Assembly: GCF_004364645.1 (NCBI RefSeq)
Contig: NZ_SOAW01000002.1
Coordinates: forward strand, 1 to 64,000
DNA length: 64,000 nt
DNA from: Naumannella halotolerans
Lineage (GTDB): Bacteria; Actinomycetota; Actinomycetes; Propionibacteriales; Propionibacteriaceae
Reading direction: 5' to 3'
This document shows, in pieces, positions 45,101-53,312 of this stretch (positions within the stretch are counted from its first letter, which is position 1; the number at the start of each line of letters is the position of its first letter). The translations under genes were made by a program, and so were the position numbers. The notes beneath the pieces were generated by a model that saw nothing but the letters and a program-made list of their open reading frames with translations, did no database searches and was not told the origin of the DNA.

Positions 45101-47499
45101 GTGACCGTCGCCGATCCGTTCGCCGGCACCGACACCGCGCCATTCGTCAGGCCGTCATAGGTGGGGGGCCCCCAGATGTGTCCGGCGTCGAGCAGGTCGG
45201 CTTCCGGAGCCGCCTCCTCGACCGTGCAGCTGGGGCCGGCCGGAACGGTGACCGTCTCGCTGTCGTCGGGCCCGAGAGTCACCGTGCCCGAGTCGGTTCC
45301 ACAATTCCATGCGACCTCGAACGGCTCGCCGTCCCCGACGTAACCCTCACCGTCGAGCTGCTTGGCCAGGGTCAACTCGGCAGTGTCCCGGACGAAATAG
45401 TTGGTGATCGTGGCCGCGGCGGTGCCGTTGGCGCCGACCGTGACCGTTGGGGGGCTGACGGTGTAGCCATCCCATTCATACGACGCGTCGGCGAAGTCAC
45501 CCGGGAGTGTCTGCTGGGTCTCGGTGAAACTGCAACTCGCGGTTGCCGGCAGGCCGCTCAGCTGCACCACTGCCTGGTCCGCGGCGACCTCGGTGGTGCC
45601 ACTGGCGACCTGAGTGCCGCCGACCTGACAGCTGTAGGCGACCGGGAAGGTACGGTCAGCCCCGCCGGTCCAGGCGCTGATCGAGGTGCCCTCACGCGCG
45701 ACGACCTGCTTGCTCACACCGACGGCGCCCGTGTCCTGCCGGTAGCTGTTGGCGATGCCGACCGTCTGGGTCTGCTGGTCGGCGATCGTCACCGTCCGGT
45801 TGGTGTAGGTCGGTGCGTTCCAACTCCAGGAGCTGTCCGCCAGGTTGCCGCTGGGTTGGTTCTCGGTGACCGTGCAGGACACCCCGGCGGGCAGTTGCGG
45901 TGAGGTGAAGGTGGTGCCGGTGGAGACGGTGAAATTCACCGGTTGGGCCGTGCCGCACTGGTAGGAGCCGGTGAACGGCGTCTGCGCATTGCCGGTGAAG
46001 CCGCCCGGCGGTCCGTCGACGGTCTTGGCGACGGTGAAGGCTCCGGTGGCGTACCTGTTGGTGACCGTACAGGTGACGTTCATACCGTCGGTGAGCGTGA
46101 TCTGACCGTTGGTCACCGCGACGCCGGAGTTGCACGTCCAGTTGCCCGGGACGTACCCGCTGGTGTTGGTCGCCTCACTCAGGCTGTAGGTGCCCGGGTT
46201 GACGGCCCGGCCGGCCACCGCCGCACTCCCGCCGGGACCGCTGACGGTCGAGGGTCCGGCTGCGGTGAGAGTGAAGTCGGCCGGGGTCGCACTGCCGCCG
46301 GTGACGTTCTTGACCAGCGTCAGCGTGGCCTTCGGCGTGTAGGTATTGGTGACGGTGCAGGTGATCGGTCCGTCGGCCACGGTGGCCGGCGCCGGGACGT
46401 TGTTCAGGGTGAGGCTGGAGCCGGTGACGCTCACCACCCCGGACCCGAGTGGGCTGCCCGTACCGGTGACGCAGGCGATGTTGGACAGCGCCCAACGCGG
46501 ATCCGACGGCACACCCTCACCGATCGTGACGGTCTCCCCCTGCAGCAAGGGTCGTGCTCCGGTGCTGGCGGTCCTGGTGCCGGTGGTGGGCGGGGTGAGA
46601 CTGAAGGCGCTGTTCCAGGCCGAACCACTACCCAGGCTGCTGTTCGCACTGAAGTTGAACGCGGTGGACGGGGCCGGACCGGCAACGGTCTTGACCACGT
46701 TCAGGGTTCGGATCTGGCTCAGCTGGGCGTAGATGCAACCGGTAGTGGTCGTCCCTTCAGCGGTGACGAAATTGCCGCTGGGCGTGACGTTCCCGGTGGT
46801 GGCCGGACAGGTGCCGTTGGCGGCCGCCCCGAAGCCATTGATGACCAGCCGGTACGAGATGCCGTCCCGGGTGATCGTCTGGTTGGAGACCACATTGGTG
46901 AAAGCCGTCACGTCCGGACATGCATTCGGATTGTTCGTCGGTGGGGGCTGCGAACAGTTCCCGACGTTCGGGGTCTCGTCCATCGTCCAGGGAAAGCTCA
47001 ACGTTGGTGAGGTGTCGAAGCCGGACAACTGAATTCGCATGTCGCCGGTGTAGTACTGGTCGGAGGTGTAGATCGGGTTGTTGTAGTGCCGAACCGTTGC
47101 CAGCAGGAAGTTCGTGCCGTCCTCCACCGACCCCGGGTTGTTCGGTGTCACGCCGAGAACGCTTTGGCCGGTCGTGGACAGCGTTGTCGAACAGATGTTC
47201 GACGAAGGGGTGCCGTGCCCGGTTCTCGCTTCGGTCGGAGAACTGACAAAGGTCGTCTGGGCCGACGTGCCCTGTCGGGGGGCATAGGTGACACAGTTCC
47301 CCGTGGTGCCATTGTCCCGGCCTACCTGATTTGCCAACTGGGCCGTCACCCCGATGTTCGGAATGATCGCCGCCTCGGCCTGCTCGGTCGGCGCGGTCGG
47401 CGTACCGACGAGCACCAGCCCCGCTGCCAGGACCAAGCTGGTCAGCAGACACAGTGCTGCATGCCACTGGCGGGTACGACGACGCAAAGATGAAACCAT
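39166..47499 (-). CDS. Giant wall-anchored surface protein with about 20 DUF5979-like domains
   Basis: The 2,777-residue precursor has a signal peptide (MVSSLRRRTRQWHAALCLLT to EQAEAA), a choice-of-anchor-K-like domain (about 45-265: FLLATVRHYNNPIY, DETPNVGNC, YRLVINGFG), then about 20 Ig-like units that each start LxVxK and end VxVTN, with a central C[TS]VTE. A Thr/Pro/Ser stalk follows, ending in an LAGTG sorting signal, hydrophobic helix and RRRD. The units match DUF5979, common in actinobacterial adhesins and pilin-like stalks. Five consecutive units (about 43740-41990) appear repeated (about 41985-40255). It probably projects a binding tip from the cell wall. No sortase gene is nearby. 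Long plus-strand frames over it are shadows. Confidence 0.9.
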   Translation of the reverse strand: MVSSLRRRTRQWHAALCLLTSLVLAAGLVLVGTPTAPTEQAEAAIIPNIGVTAQLANQVGRDNGTTGNCVTYAPRQGTSAQTTFVSSPTEARTGHGTPSSNICSTTLSTTGQSVLGVTPNNPGSVEDGTNFLLATVRHYNNPIYTSDQYYTGDMRIQLSGFDTSPTLSFPWTMDETPNVGNCSQPPPTNNPNACPDVTAFTNVVSNQTITRDGISYRLVINGFGAAANGTCPATTGNVTPSGNFVTAEGTTTTGCIYAQLSQIRTLNVVKTVAGPAPSTAFNFSANSSLGSGSAWNSAFSLTPPTTGTRTASTGARPLLQGETVTIGEGVPSDPRWALSNIACVTGTGSPLGSGVVSVTGSSLTLNNVPAPATVADGPITCTVTNTYTPKATLTLVKNVTGGSATPADFTLTAAGPSTVSGPGGSAAVAGRAVNPGTYSLSEATNTSGYVPGNWTCNSGVAVTNGQITLTDGMNVTCTVTNRYATGAFTVAKTVDGPPGGFTGNAQTPFTGSYQCGTAQPVNFTVSTGTTFTSPQLPAGVSCTVTENQPSGNLADSSWSWNAPTYTNRTVTIADQQTQTVGIANSYRQDTGAVGVSKQVVAREGTSISAWTGGADRTFPVAYSCQVGGTQVASGTTEVAADQAVVQLSGLPATASCSFTETQQTLPGDFADASYEWDGYTVSPPTVTVGANGTAAATITNYFVRDTAELTLAKQLDGEGYVGDGEPFEVAWNCGTDSGTVTLGPDDSETVTVPAGPSCTVEEAAPEADLLDAGHIWGPPTYDGLTNGAVSVPANGSATVTVTNPTTPIYGAVQVTKELDPSDLSAGLVHGATFDITVECDAPAEGTDEDYSETFSLSVNGTGTTPRVPVGTDCTITEEDPADALLVDESYVFGDAPAAQTVTVDEADQVVGVTVTNTLERVYGSLDITKAITGGPDGAGASADFAGTWTCTKGDTVNEGTWSVTGAGPAELTGDADQVPLGSSCSVTEGTVDGQPVPTDSSYVWAGSDLGGTVVVTGDASEAELTVTNSVHQLTGSFGVGKTVLGGQPGTDFADTPFLMSYTCELPDGSTADGTLQVEAGGSVSGPDLPAGSDCTLTEQSDFPDPVDPLVWQPEETTVQLDTGDPQTGDSIDFTIDDDASQQVTFTNVLAEETVSVEAVKELDGAVEGFDEGTFDLTLTCVSRGASPQFGPVAAEVGEPVSFDGVPLGAECALAEAPVAAGYGLTDPSFAWDGVSIDAPEVTASEDPQTITVTNSIGRVYGGLTVNKLVEDQTGVVESDRTYGGEWSCTYGDDEPVEGTWAVDGAGTASLDGVPDEGILLTSDCTATETDGIDDPPSATDPSWVWDDPQITDDATVEAGSPAAITVTNRYHRESASLQVTKEITGETAGYVGEGEAFQVDVRCVTPGGAGDTQTLVGRVDVAPGADSPVTLLDQAPVGWDCSVAEASPGQELLADASYAWELPQIEPARFTVADTDDVVVEVTNPIRRVYGQVAVQKLVDAPEGVVDADATFGGEIVCTYGEGDHAEEITDEWSAEAGQVSAELTQVPVGSSCEATETAPSDDLLADESWTWADPVVSDPVTVAAGQTSQLTVTNTPERVYSGLTVSKVFDGEERALADPEATIGATWVCANGDQSWNGVVDLPLAGGEVTAFAADGSVEGVQVPAGSNCAVTETTPTQDLLDDASWAWQPPTYQVLAPTAGEVTSTPAQLSTDAETVASVEITNDVTRVTGAFTVTKAISGSDPADLPAGSQFSGSWTCTHPGDPDQTGVWAVTGTGSATIGGILRDSECTITSEDLRIQPPVDGDDSYQWDEWSADGPVTVVGAPEAAVLTVTNQVVRAYGTLTITKTLDDPAEVVEDGRVFSGGWTCTYRDTDPVTGTWTVTGSGPATLQGVPEEGILFGSDCTADEVGGIDVQPSLGDPSYGWNAPEIVDAIIGEDPAPVTVGNSYQRRTEPLTVSKELTGQVQGYVGEGTPFGIGVECVSPDDETLSVSGQVELAPGAEAVQLLDAAPVGWECTVTETAPEQDLLRDDSYAWGQPVITPQTFTVGAADAPEDGLVEVENPIQRVYGTVAVQKLLGDEVPPGVVSDDAEFGGQIVCTYGEGDAAQTFTDGWTAGVGEVGSSTMEVPVGASCEATENDLDQADLVDQSWSWTSPQFSEPVTITAADEPARLTVTNTAERRYSALTIQKVYAGPEEALADPVGTVTAQWVCTYGEETYRGEVDLAADGGEATAFAADGSVEGIEVPAGADCTVSESAPAEELLVDGSWSWLAPQYRVLAPSEGPIGTEPAEVVTSRDAVASVEVTNEVQRLTGELQITKAITGADPADLPADSTFSGTYRCELAGNEPQTGTWTVSGTGSTTVDGLPAGAECEITGEDTPAQPPVDDNPSFGWGQWTADGPVTVVDDAVVTLTVTNPVDRIRFPISFSKQVTGATELLPGGSEFTVQYSCAVPDGGVTNGNVTLVDGGSTPSVDLTPGSSCTVTEIAPNEVPGGQWGAPVFTVDGGTGAEQQNRTVEFDLPSAADWVPVEVRVENPLSAAPSPTPTPTGTPTPTESPTTSPTGTPTQSPTETPTQSPTGTPTQSPTGTPTQSPTGTPTQSPTGTPTQSPTGTPTQSPTGTPTQSPTGTPTQSPTGTPTQSPTGTPTQSPTGTPTQSPTGTPTQSPTGTPTQSPTETPTQSPTGTPTQSPTGTPTQTPTGSTSPSPTEVPTESGPPSTSSEPTWSPSATETTPPGEGGGDGDTGPLAGTGSTLGIGVLAVTVISLLGGLALLRRRD
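39417..39812. repeat. 16 copies of a 24-bp repeat encoding the stalk
   Basis: About 16 head-to-tail copies of a 24-bp unit encode TPTQSPT(G/E) on the minus strand. Copies differ at only a few silent or G/E-changing positions, and runs of identical copies (with GACTGC or GACTGG) suggest recent expansion. Because 24 is a multiple of three, other frames stay open too; those are artefacts. Confidence 0.95.
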
Positions 47500-47643
47500 G
47501 TCCAGCGGCCCCCACCGCCTGTGTCCGCACATCCTCCGGCTGGAGCGAGACCCACGCGTCGGGTGCCGAACGGGCCGATCGTAGAGGGGAAACGCCCCCG
47601 AAAACCGGCACCGGACCAGGCCGATATCAATTCGTGACCTTGA

Positions 47644-48162
47644 CTATCGAAATCTCGGCGGCGCTTCGGGGTCGGGCCCCAGTTCGCGTCGACACCAGTA
47701 CACGTCATGCCAACCGCCGTGTTTCCAGCCGATCCGCTCGAAGGTGCCCACCGGCCGGAATCCCAAGGCGGTGTGCAACCCGACACTGGCCTCGTTGGGC
47801 ACCGTGATCACGCCGACGGCGGTACGGAACCCGCACTCGGTCAGATCGTCCAGCAACTGCGTGTACAGGGCGCGCCCGGCACCGGTACGCCGCAGGCCCT
47901 GACGCAGGTAGACACTCACCTCGCACGCCCAGTCATAGGCGGCCCGGGCCTTGAACGGGCCGGCATAGGCATATCCGATCAGCTCGCCGTCGCGCTCTGC
48001 GATCAGCCAGCGGTACGCACCAGCGATCCGTCGCTGCAGTTCGGCCACCGAGGGGACGTCGTACTCGAAGGTGATCACGGTGTCGGTGACATAGGGGGCA
48101 TAGATCTCCCGGCAGGCCGCCGCATCGGCGGCCTCGGCGACCCGGATGGCAACTGGACTCAC
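47644..48162 (-). CDS. GNAT family N-acetyltransferase, phosphinothricin-acetyltransferase-like
   Basis: The 172-residue protein follows the PAT/Bar-like pattern: CREIYAPYVTDTVITFEYDV, GYAYAGPFKARAAYDWACEV, VYLRQGLRRTGAGRALYTQL (acetyl-CoA loop, Q/RxxGxG/A) and the C-terminal FERIGWKHGGWHDVYWCRR. It would acetylate an amine such as an amino-acid analogue. The GTG at 48162 starts it. It is divergent from the dienelactone-hydrolase-like gene. Confidence 0.88.
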   Translation of the reverse strand: MSPVAIRVAEAADAAACREIYAPYVTDTVITFEYDVPSVAELQRRIAGAYRWLIAERDGELIGYAYAGPFKARAAYDWACEVSVYLRQGLRRTGAGRALYTQLLDDLTECGFRTAVGVITVPNEASVGLHTALGFRPVGTFERIGWKHGGWHDVYWCRRELGPDPEAPPRFR

Positions 48163-48251
48163 CCGGCAAACCCTAGGCCCACCACTCGGTGTCGGGAGAA
48201 GGTTCGGTGCGGGCAGTGCCAGGAACCTCCTGTGTCTGGCACGCTGTCGCC

Positions 48252-48860
48252 ATGAGCACCGTGTTGCTGTTGCATTCTGCTCTCGGCCTGCGGCCCGCCG
48301 TCGGCGAGTTCGCCGATCGGTTGCGCGGTTTCGGGCACGAGGTGCTCACCCCCGACTACTACGACGGTCTGGTCTTCGACGACACCGCCTCCGGCATCAC
48401 CTACCGCGACCAGATCGGTGCGTCGACGCTCTTCGCCCGGGTACGCAGCCAGCTCGCCGACCTGCCGCCGGACGCCGCCATGGCCGGGTTCTCCCTCGGC
48501 TCGGCCTTCGCCCAGCGGCTCGCCGCCGAACGGCCCGAGGCGTCGGCGGTGATCCTGCTGCATGCCGCCGCCGCCCCGCGCCGCCGGTGGTCGGGCCAGC
48601 CCGTCCAGGTGCACCGCTACGCCGAGGACGACTGGATCTCACCCGGTGACGTGGCCGCCCTGGCCGCGGCGGTGACCGCTTCCGGGGCCGGATTCGAGGA
48701 CCTGGTCGTACCCGGTCACGGCCACCTGTTCACCGATGCCGGGACCGCTGACTACGACGCCGCGGCCACCGAACGCTCGCTGGCCCGGATCGGGGCACTG
48801 CTGGAGTCGGTGGAGCCGTCCGGTGCCGAACCAGGAACACGCGCAGAGGGAGGTACCTGA
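48252..48860 (+). CDS. Dienelactone hydrolase family protein
   Basis: The 202-residue alpha/beta hydrolase begins TVLLLHSALGLRPAVGEFAD, has FGHEVLTPDYYDG, and the nucleophile elbow AMAGFSLGSAFAQRLA with serine as nucleophile. The C-terminal histidine lies in VPGHGHLFTD. It is shorter than true dienelactone hydrolases and uses Ser rather than Cys. Its stop overlaps the start of the next gene (TGATG), so the three genes to 50715 form an operon. The substrate is unknown. Confidence 0.85.
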   Translation: MSTVLLLHSALGLRPAVGEFADRLRGFGHEVLTPDYYDGLVFDDTASGITYRDQIGASTLFARVRSQLADLPPDAAMAGFSLGSAFAQRLAAERPEASAVILLHAAAAPRRRWSGQPVQVHRYAEDDWISPGDVAALAAAVTASGAGFEDLVVPGHGHLFTDAGTADYDAAATERSLARIGALLESVEPSGAEPGTRAEGGT

Positions 48861-50356
48861 TGGGGGCCGAGGTCAACGACGCCAGTTACACCGAGGAGGA
48901 CCGCGACCGGTTCGCCGAGCGGGTGGAGCGTTCCCTCGATGTCCTGGAGGAGATGCTCGCCTCCCAGGTCTTCGAACACGCCAATCCGCGGGCCGGGATG
49001 GAGGTGGAGATCAACCTGGTCGACGAGCAGGGAGCACCGTCGCCGGCCAACACCACGGTCCTGACCGCGATCGACGACTCGGCCTTCGTCTCCGAACTGT
49101 GCCAGTTCAACATCGAGCTGAACCTCACCCCGCGGCATCTGGGTCCCGGCGGTCTGCGCACCTTCGAACATGTCGTCCGTTCCTCACTGAACGACGCGGC
49201 CGCCCGAGCTGCCCGCCACGACGTGGGCCTGGCCGCGATCGGGGTGCTGCCGACCGCACAGCCCGAGGACGTCACGGTGACGGCGCTGACACCGAATCCG
49301 CGTTACGCGCTGCTCGATCAGCACATGCGCGCCCTGCGCGAGGACCCCTTCGACATCGTCATCGACGGTGCCGAACCGCTGCACGTGAGCAGTGAGTCGA
49401 TCGCCCCGGAGGCTCTGTGCACCTCGATGCAGGTGCACCTGCAGGTGGCGCCGGAGGACTTCGCCGGGTACTGGAACGCCAGCCAGGCGATCGCCGGGAT
49501 CCAACTCGCGCTGGGCGCGAACTCGCCGTTCGTCTTCGGTCACCGGTGGGTCGCCGAATCCCGGATCCCGCTGTTCACCCAGGCCACCGACACCCGGAAC
49601 CGGGCCGAACGCCGGGCCGGGGTGACGCCGCGGGTGTTCTTCGGTGACGACTGGATCGGTTCGGTGATGGACCTGTTCCGGGCCAACCAGCGGTACCGGC
49701 CGCTGCTGCCCGAACTGACCGAGGAGGACCCGGTCGAGGCCCGGGCGGCCGGGCGTACCGCCTCGCTGAAGGAACTCAACCTGCACAACGGCACCATCTA
49801 TCGGTGGAACCGGCCGGTCTACGACATCACTCCTCCCGGGCCCCACCTGCGGATCGAGAACCGGGTGCTGCCGGCTGGGCCGACCGCGGTGGACATGATG
49901 GCGAACATGGCCTTCTACGCCGGCCTGACCCGGGAACTGGCCGATCGGGCCGCCGATCTGTGGCCCGATGAGCCCTTCGACTGGGCCAGGGCGAACTTCG
50001 ACGCCGGGGTACGCGACGGGATCAATGCCATCGTCTCCTGGCCCGGGAAGGGGCAACTGCCCGCGCGGGAACTGGTCTCGACGGTACTGTTGCCCCGAGC
50101 GGCGGCGGGACTGCAGACCTACGGTGTGGACGCAGAGGACATCTCGCATTATCTGGGCGTGATCCAGGGCCGGTGTGATTCCGGCCAGAACGGTGCGGCA
50201 TGGCAGACTGCCGAGGTAGCCGCCCGCGAGGACGCTGGCGCCAGCCGTAACGAAGCGCTCAGCAGCATGATGCGTACGTACCTGATGCGAATGCACCGGA
50301 ATCAGCCCGTCCACACCTGGCCGGTCTATCCGGCAAGTGAGGAGGTAGCGAACTGA
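48860..50356 (+). CDS. Glutamate-cysteine ligase family 2-like protein
   Basis: The 498-residue protein carries GCS2-type elements: AGMEVEINLVDEQGAPS near residue 45, CQFNIELNLTPRHLGPGG near 78-95, CTSMQVHLQVAPEDF near 190, and LRIENRVLPAGPTAVDMMAN near 330-350. The family joins glutamate (or other carboxylates) to amines using ATP. In actinomycetes true gamma-glutamylcysteine ligase serves mycothiol-free pathways or is replaced, so this may be a related carboxylate-amine ligase. It starts at an ATG overlapping the previous stop and overlaps the next start. Confidence 0.88.
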   Translation: MGAEVNDASYTEEDRDRFAERVERSLDVLEEMLASQVFEHANPRAGMEVEINLVDEQGAPSPANTTVLTAIDDSAFVSELCQFNIELNLTPRHLGPGGLRTFEHVVRSSLNDAAARAARHDVGLAAIGVLPTAQPEDVTVTALTPNPRYALLDQHMRALREDPFDIVIDGAEPLHVSSESIAPEALCTSMQVHLQVAPEDFAGYWNASQAIAGIQLALGANSPFVFGHRWVAESRIPLFTQATDTRNRAERRAGVTPRVFFGDDWIGSVMDLFRANQRYRPLLPELTEEDPVEARAAGRTASLKELNLHNGTIYRWNRPVYDITPPGPHLRIENRVLPAGPTAVDMMANMAFYAGLTRELADRAADLWPDEPFDWARANFDAGVRDGINAIVSWPGKGQLPARELVSTVLLPRAAAGLQTYGVDAEDISHYLGVIQGRCDSGQNGAAWQTAEVAAREDAGASRNEALSSMMRTYLMRMHRNQPVHTWPVYPASEEVAN

Positions 50357-50715
50357 TGCCGGTGGTAGTGGGATTTTCGACCAAACCTGAGGGGATCGCC
50401 GCCCTGAAGGTGGCAGCCGACGAGGCGCGCCTGCGCCAGGCGCGCGTCCTCGTCGTGCCGAACACCGAGGCCGACGATCCCGGCCCGCACATCGACGCCC
50501 TGACCGAGGCGGGTGTGGAATGGGAATTGCGACCGGCACCGGTCACCCGGGAGATCGCCGAACACCTGATGGAGATCGCCGATGAGGTCGAGGCGGAGAT
50601 GATCGTGATCGGCCTGCGTCGCCGCTCCCCCACCGGCAAGCTGCTGTTGGGCATGAACGCCCAACGGGTGCTGCTGGACGCAGGGCCGCCCGTCCTGGCC
50701 GTGAAGGCCGACTGA
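50356..50715 (+). CDS. Universal stress protein (UspA) family
   Basis: The 119-residue single-domain protein begins MPVVVGFSTKPEGIAALKVA and ends with AEMIVIGLRRRSPTGKLLLG, then AQRVLLDAGPPVLAVK. It is a little short, but the G-x2-G-x9-G(S/T)-like nucleotide loop is mostly present (TGKLLLGMNA). It probably binds ATP and is linked to stress survival. It is the last gene of a three-gene overlapping operon, and a 231-bp gap to sigA follows. Confidence 0.87.
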   Translation: MPVVVGFSTKPEGIAALKVAADEARLRQARVLVVPNTEADDPGPHIDALTEAGVEWELRPAPVTREIAEHLMEIADEVEAEMIVIGLRRRSPTGKLLLGMNAQRVLLDAGPPVLAVKAD

Positions 50716-50946
50716 GCGCAGCCTGCCCGCCGAATCCTGCGTTCGCAGGTCCGGCGCCGGCGGTGCCGACCGAGCACGGATACCAAGCACAGATCACGGT
50801 GCGGGGCAAGCTTCTGAGGTCTCGATCTGCTCCACCCGTTTGGGTCTGTTGTCCGAGCGTGCCAGAATGTTGTGAGAAGCACCATTGACTTCCGGCTGGT
50901 GGTGCGCGCCCAAAATCCGAACCGCCGATCATCAAGAGGTTCTTTA

Positions 50947-52317
50947 GTGACATCCTCCCCGAGCGACAAGCAGCCCACCAGCGACGCTGTATCGGCCCCG
51001 GTGGCCGCCGCAGCGTCGGCCAAGGCCGCGAAGGTCTCCGTGGCGGCCGAGAAGCCACCGGCGAAGAAGACTTCGGCCCGGAAGACGACGGCGAAGAAGG
51101 CTCCGGCCAAGAAGGCGGCGGCGAAGAAGGCCCCGGCCAAGAAGGCGACGGCGAAGAACGGCGCCACCACCACCAAGAGCGATCTGGTCGACAAGATCGG
51201 TACCGGGGATGTGGATGTCTCCATCGACGGGGACGAGGTCGTGCTGCGGGTCGGCAAGAAGCCGGATCTGGATGATGTCGACGAGGCCGCCTTCGACCAG
51301 AAGAAGGAGGCCGAGGACGAGAAGCAGCTCACCGAGGACCAGGGCTTCAGCCTCTCCGACGCCGACGATGCCGACGAGCCCGAACAGCAGGTGATGGTCG
51401 CCGGGGCGACCGCCGACCCGGTGAAGGACTACCTGAAGCAGATCGGCAAGGTCGCACTGCTGAACGCCGAGCAGGAGGTCGAGCTCGCCAAGCGGATCGA
51501 GGCTGGCCTGTTCGCCGACGAACGCCTGGTCGCCACCGACACCAAGGTCAAACCCTCCGAGCTGGACGACTACAGCTGGATCGCCGACGACGGCAAGCGG
51601 GCCAAGAACCACCTGCTGGAGGCGAACCTCCGACTCGTGGTCTCCCTGGCCAAGCGCTACACCGGCCGCGGCATGTTGTTCCTGGACCTGATCCAGGAGG
51701 GCAACCTGGGCCTGATCCGGGCGGTCGAGAAGTTCGACTACACCAAGGGCTACAAGTTCTCCACCTACGCGACCTGGTGGATCAAGCAGGCGATCACCCG
51801 CGCGATGGCCGACCAGGCCCGGACCATCCGGATCCCGGTGCACATGGTCGAGGTGATCAACAAGCTCGCCCGGGTGCAGCGGCAGATGCTGCAGGACCTG
51901 GGCCGCGAGCCCACGCCGGAGGAACTGGCCGAGCAGCTGGACATGACTGCCGAGAAGGTGGTCGAGGTGCAGAAGTACGGTCGTGAGCCGATCTCCCTGC
52001 ACACCCCGCTGGGTGAGGACGGCGATTCGGAGTTCGGTGACCTGATCGAGGACTCCGAGGCCGTCGTACCGGCCGAGGCGGTCTCGTTCACGCTGCTGCA
52101 GGAGCAGTTGCACGATGTGCTGGACACCTTGTCCGAGCGTGAGGCCGGGGTGGTCTCCATGCGGTTCGGCCTGACCGATGGACAGCCGAAGACGCTGGAC
52201 GAGATCGGCAAGGTCTACGGCGTCACCCGCGAGCGGATCCGGCAGATCGAGTCCAAGACCATGTCGAAGCTCCGGCACCCGTCACGTTCGCAGGTGTTGC
52301 GCGACTACCTCGACTGA
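50947..52317 (+). CDS. sigA: Principal RNA polymerase sigma factor (SigA/HrdB/RpoD type)
   Basis: The 456-residue factor has a Lys/Ala-rich N-terminal tail ([19 protein letters not shown], about 35-75), an acidic segment, region 1.2 ([20 protein letters not shown]), region 2 ([20 protein letters not shown] to [20 protein letters not shown], giving -10 recognition), region 3, and region 4.2 ([20 protein letters not shown]). It directs housekeeping transcription. I start at the GTG at 50947, as the 25 residues before it are not family-like. The last codons RDYLD plus stop form the core of the attachment site used by the element downstream, so its coding end is unchanged by integration. Confidence 0.95.
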   Translation: MTSSPSDKQPTSDAVSAPVAAAASAKAAKVSVAAEKPPAKKTSARKTTAKKAPAKKAAAKKAPAKKATAKNGATTTKSDLVDKIGTGDVDVSIDGDEVVLRVGKKPDLDDVDEAAFDQKKEAEDEKQLTEDQGFSLSDADDADEPEQQVMVAGATADPVKDYLKQIGKVALLNAEQEVELAKRIEAGLFADERLVATDTKVKPSELDDYSWIADDGKRAKNHLLEANLRLVVSLAKRYTGRGMLFLDLIQEGNLGLIRAVEKFDYTKGYKFSTYATWWIKQAITRAMADQARTIRIPVHMVEVINKLARVQRQMLQDLGREPTPEELAEQLDMTAEKVVEVQKYGREPISLHTPLGEDGDSEFGDLIEDSEAVVPAEAVSFTLLQEQLHDVLDTLSEREAGVVSMRFGLTDGQPKTLDEIGKVYGVTRERIRQIESKTMSKLRHPSRSQVLRDYLD

Positions 52318-52318
52318 G
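52298..52318. repeat. attL: 21-bp direct repeat at the sigA 3' end
   Basis: The 21 bp from TGCGCGACTACC to TCGACTGAG cover the last five sigA codons, the stop and the next base. An identical copy occurs at 60575-60595; the bases on both sides differ. It lies 104 bp upstream of the integrase gene, as expected for attL. Confidence 0.92.
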
Positions 52319-52381
52319 AAACCCTGGTGTCCCGACGGAAATCCGCGTGATTGCTGGGGTTGAGTCGAGACACTAATACCG

Positions 52382-52391
52382 CACAGCGCTC
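52382..52391. promoter_or_regulatory. CACAGCGCTC word near attL, possible integrase arm site
   Basis: CACAGCGCTC occurs here, 64 bp inside attL, and at 60503-60512 and 60552-60561 near attR. Three copies of a 10-bp word confined to the two ends of an 8-kb element fit the arm-type sites of a tyrosine integrase or sites for an excision factor. Confidence 0.5.
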
Positions 52392-52421
52392 TAGTCAAGA
52401 ATATTGGGCTACACTTCCGGT

Positions 52422-53312
52422 GTGGACCTGACCGACCTGCTCGCCTCCTGGGAGCTACACCTGCGCGCTGAACGCAAGTCTGCCCAGACCGTGAAGTCCT
52501 ACGGCGACGGCGTTCGTGCCTACATCCGGTTCTGTGACGAGCACGACCGGCCACAGAGCATCGACCGCACCACCCTGCGGTTGATGATGGATGTGATGCT
52601 GACCGAGGGCGCGAAGCCGGCGACCGCGACCTCACGCCACCTCGCGGTGCGCCGGTTCTCGGCATGGCTGACCGAGGAAGGCGAGCAGGACACCGACCCC
52701 CTGCTCGGACTGAAGGCACCCAAGCTCGACCAGCCGGTTGTCGAGCCGCTGAGTGACGCCGACCTGCGCGCACTGATCAAGGCGTGCAAAGGCCCGGCGA
52801 TGCGGGACCGGCGGGATGAGGCGATCATCCGATTGATGTTCACCACCGGCGCCCGTGCGGGCGAGGTCGTCGGGATGCAGACCACCGACCTCGACCTGCG
52901 CGAGAACCCGCCGAACGCGATCATCCGGCGCGGCAAGGGCGGGCGTGGCCGGTCGGTGCCGTTGGCCGTCGAGGTGGCCGCAGCGCTCGACCGGTACCTC
53001 CGGGCGCGGAAGTCGCACCGACTCGCCAGTGAGCCTGCCCTGTGGCTCGGTGACCGGGGCAAGACGTTCACCTACGACGCGCTGCACAAGACCCTGCGTG
53101 GTCGGGCCGACGCCGCTGGGGTCGAGGGGTTCCATCCGCACAGGCTGCGACACACGGCGGCGCACCGATGGCTGTCGCGAGGTGGCTCAGAGGGCGGGCT
53201 GATGGCTGTTGCCGGCTGGACCCGACCGGAGATGCTGCTGCGCTACACCCGCGCCCAATCAGCAGCACGAGCCGCTGCCGAGGCCGAGCGCCTGAACCTG
53301 GGGGACATATGA
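52422..53312 (+). CDS. Tyrosine recombinase / phage integrase
   Basis: The 296-residue integrase has an N-terminal SAM-like core-binding domain (about 1-90, with TVKSYGDGVRAYIRFCDEH) and a catalytic domain with the Arg in TTGARAGEV (about 145), the beta-loop Lys in RRGKGGRGR, HPHRLRH (His240, Arg243), GW (266) and the nucleophile Tyr275 in LLRYTRAQ. It should recombine the element into the sigA 3' end. I start at the GTG at 52422; a TTG at 52404 is possible. Its stop overlaps the next start. There is no adjacent excisionase that I recognise. Confidence 0.93.
   Translation: MDLTDLLASWELHLRAERKSAQTVKSYGDGVRAYIRFCDEHDRPQSIDRTTLRLMMDVMLTEGAKPATATSRHLAVRRFSAWLTEEGEQDTDPLLGLKAPKLDQPVVEPLSDADLRALIKACKGPAMRDRRDEAIIRLMFTTGARAGEVVGMQTTDLDLRENPPNAIIRRGKGGRGRSVPLAVEVAAALDRYLRARKSHRLASEPALWLGDRGKTFTYDALHKTLRGRADAAGVEGFHPHRLRHTAAHRWLSRGGSEGGLMAVAGWTRPEMLLRYTRAQSAARAAAEAERLNLGDI

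Noticed and set aside
40348-45903. Two long plus-strand frames (937 and 838 codons)
   Set aside because: Both are antisense to the giant DUF5979-like gene and show low-information composition.
48189-48251. Upstream extension of the dienelactone-hydrolase-like gene
   Set aside because: The family-like sequence begins at the ATG at 48252.
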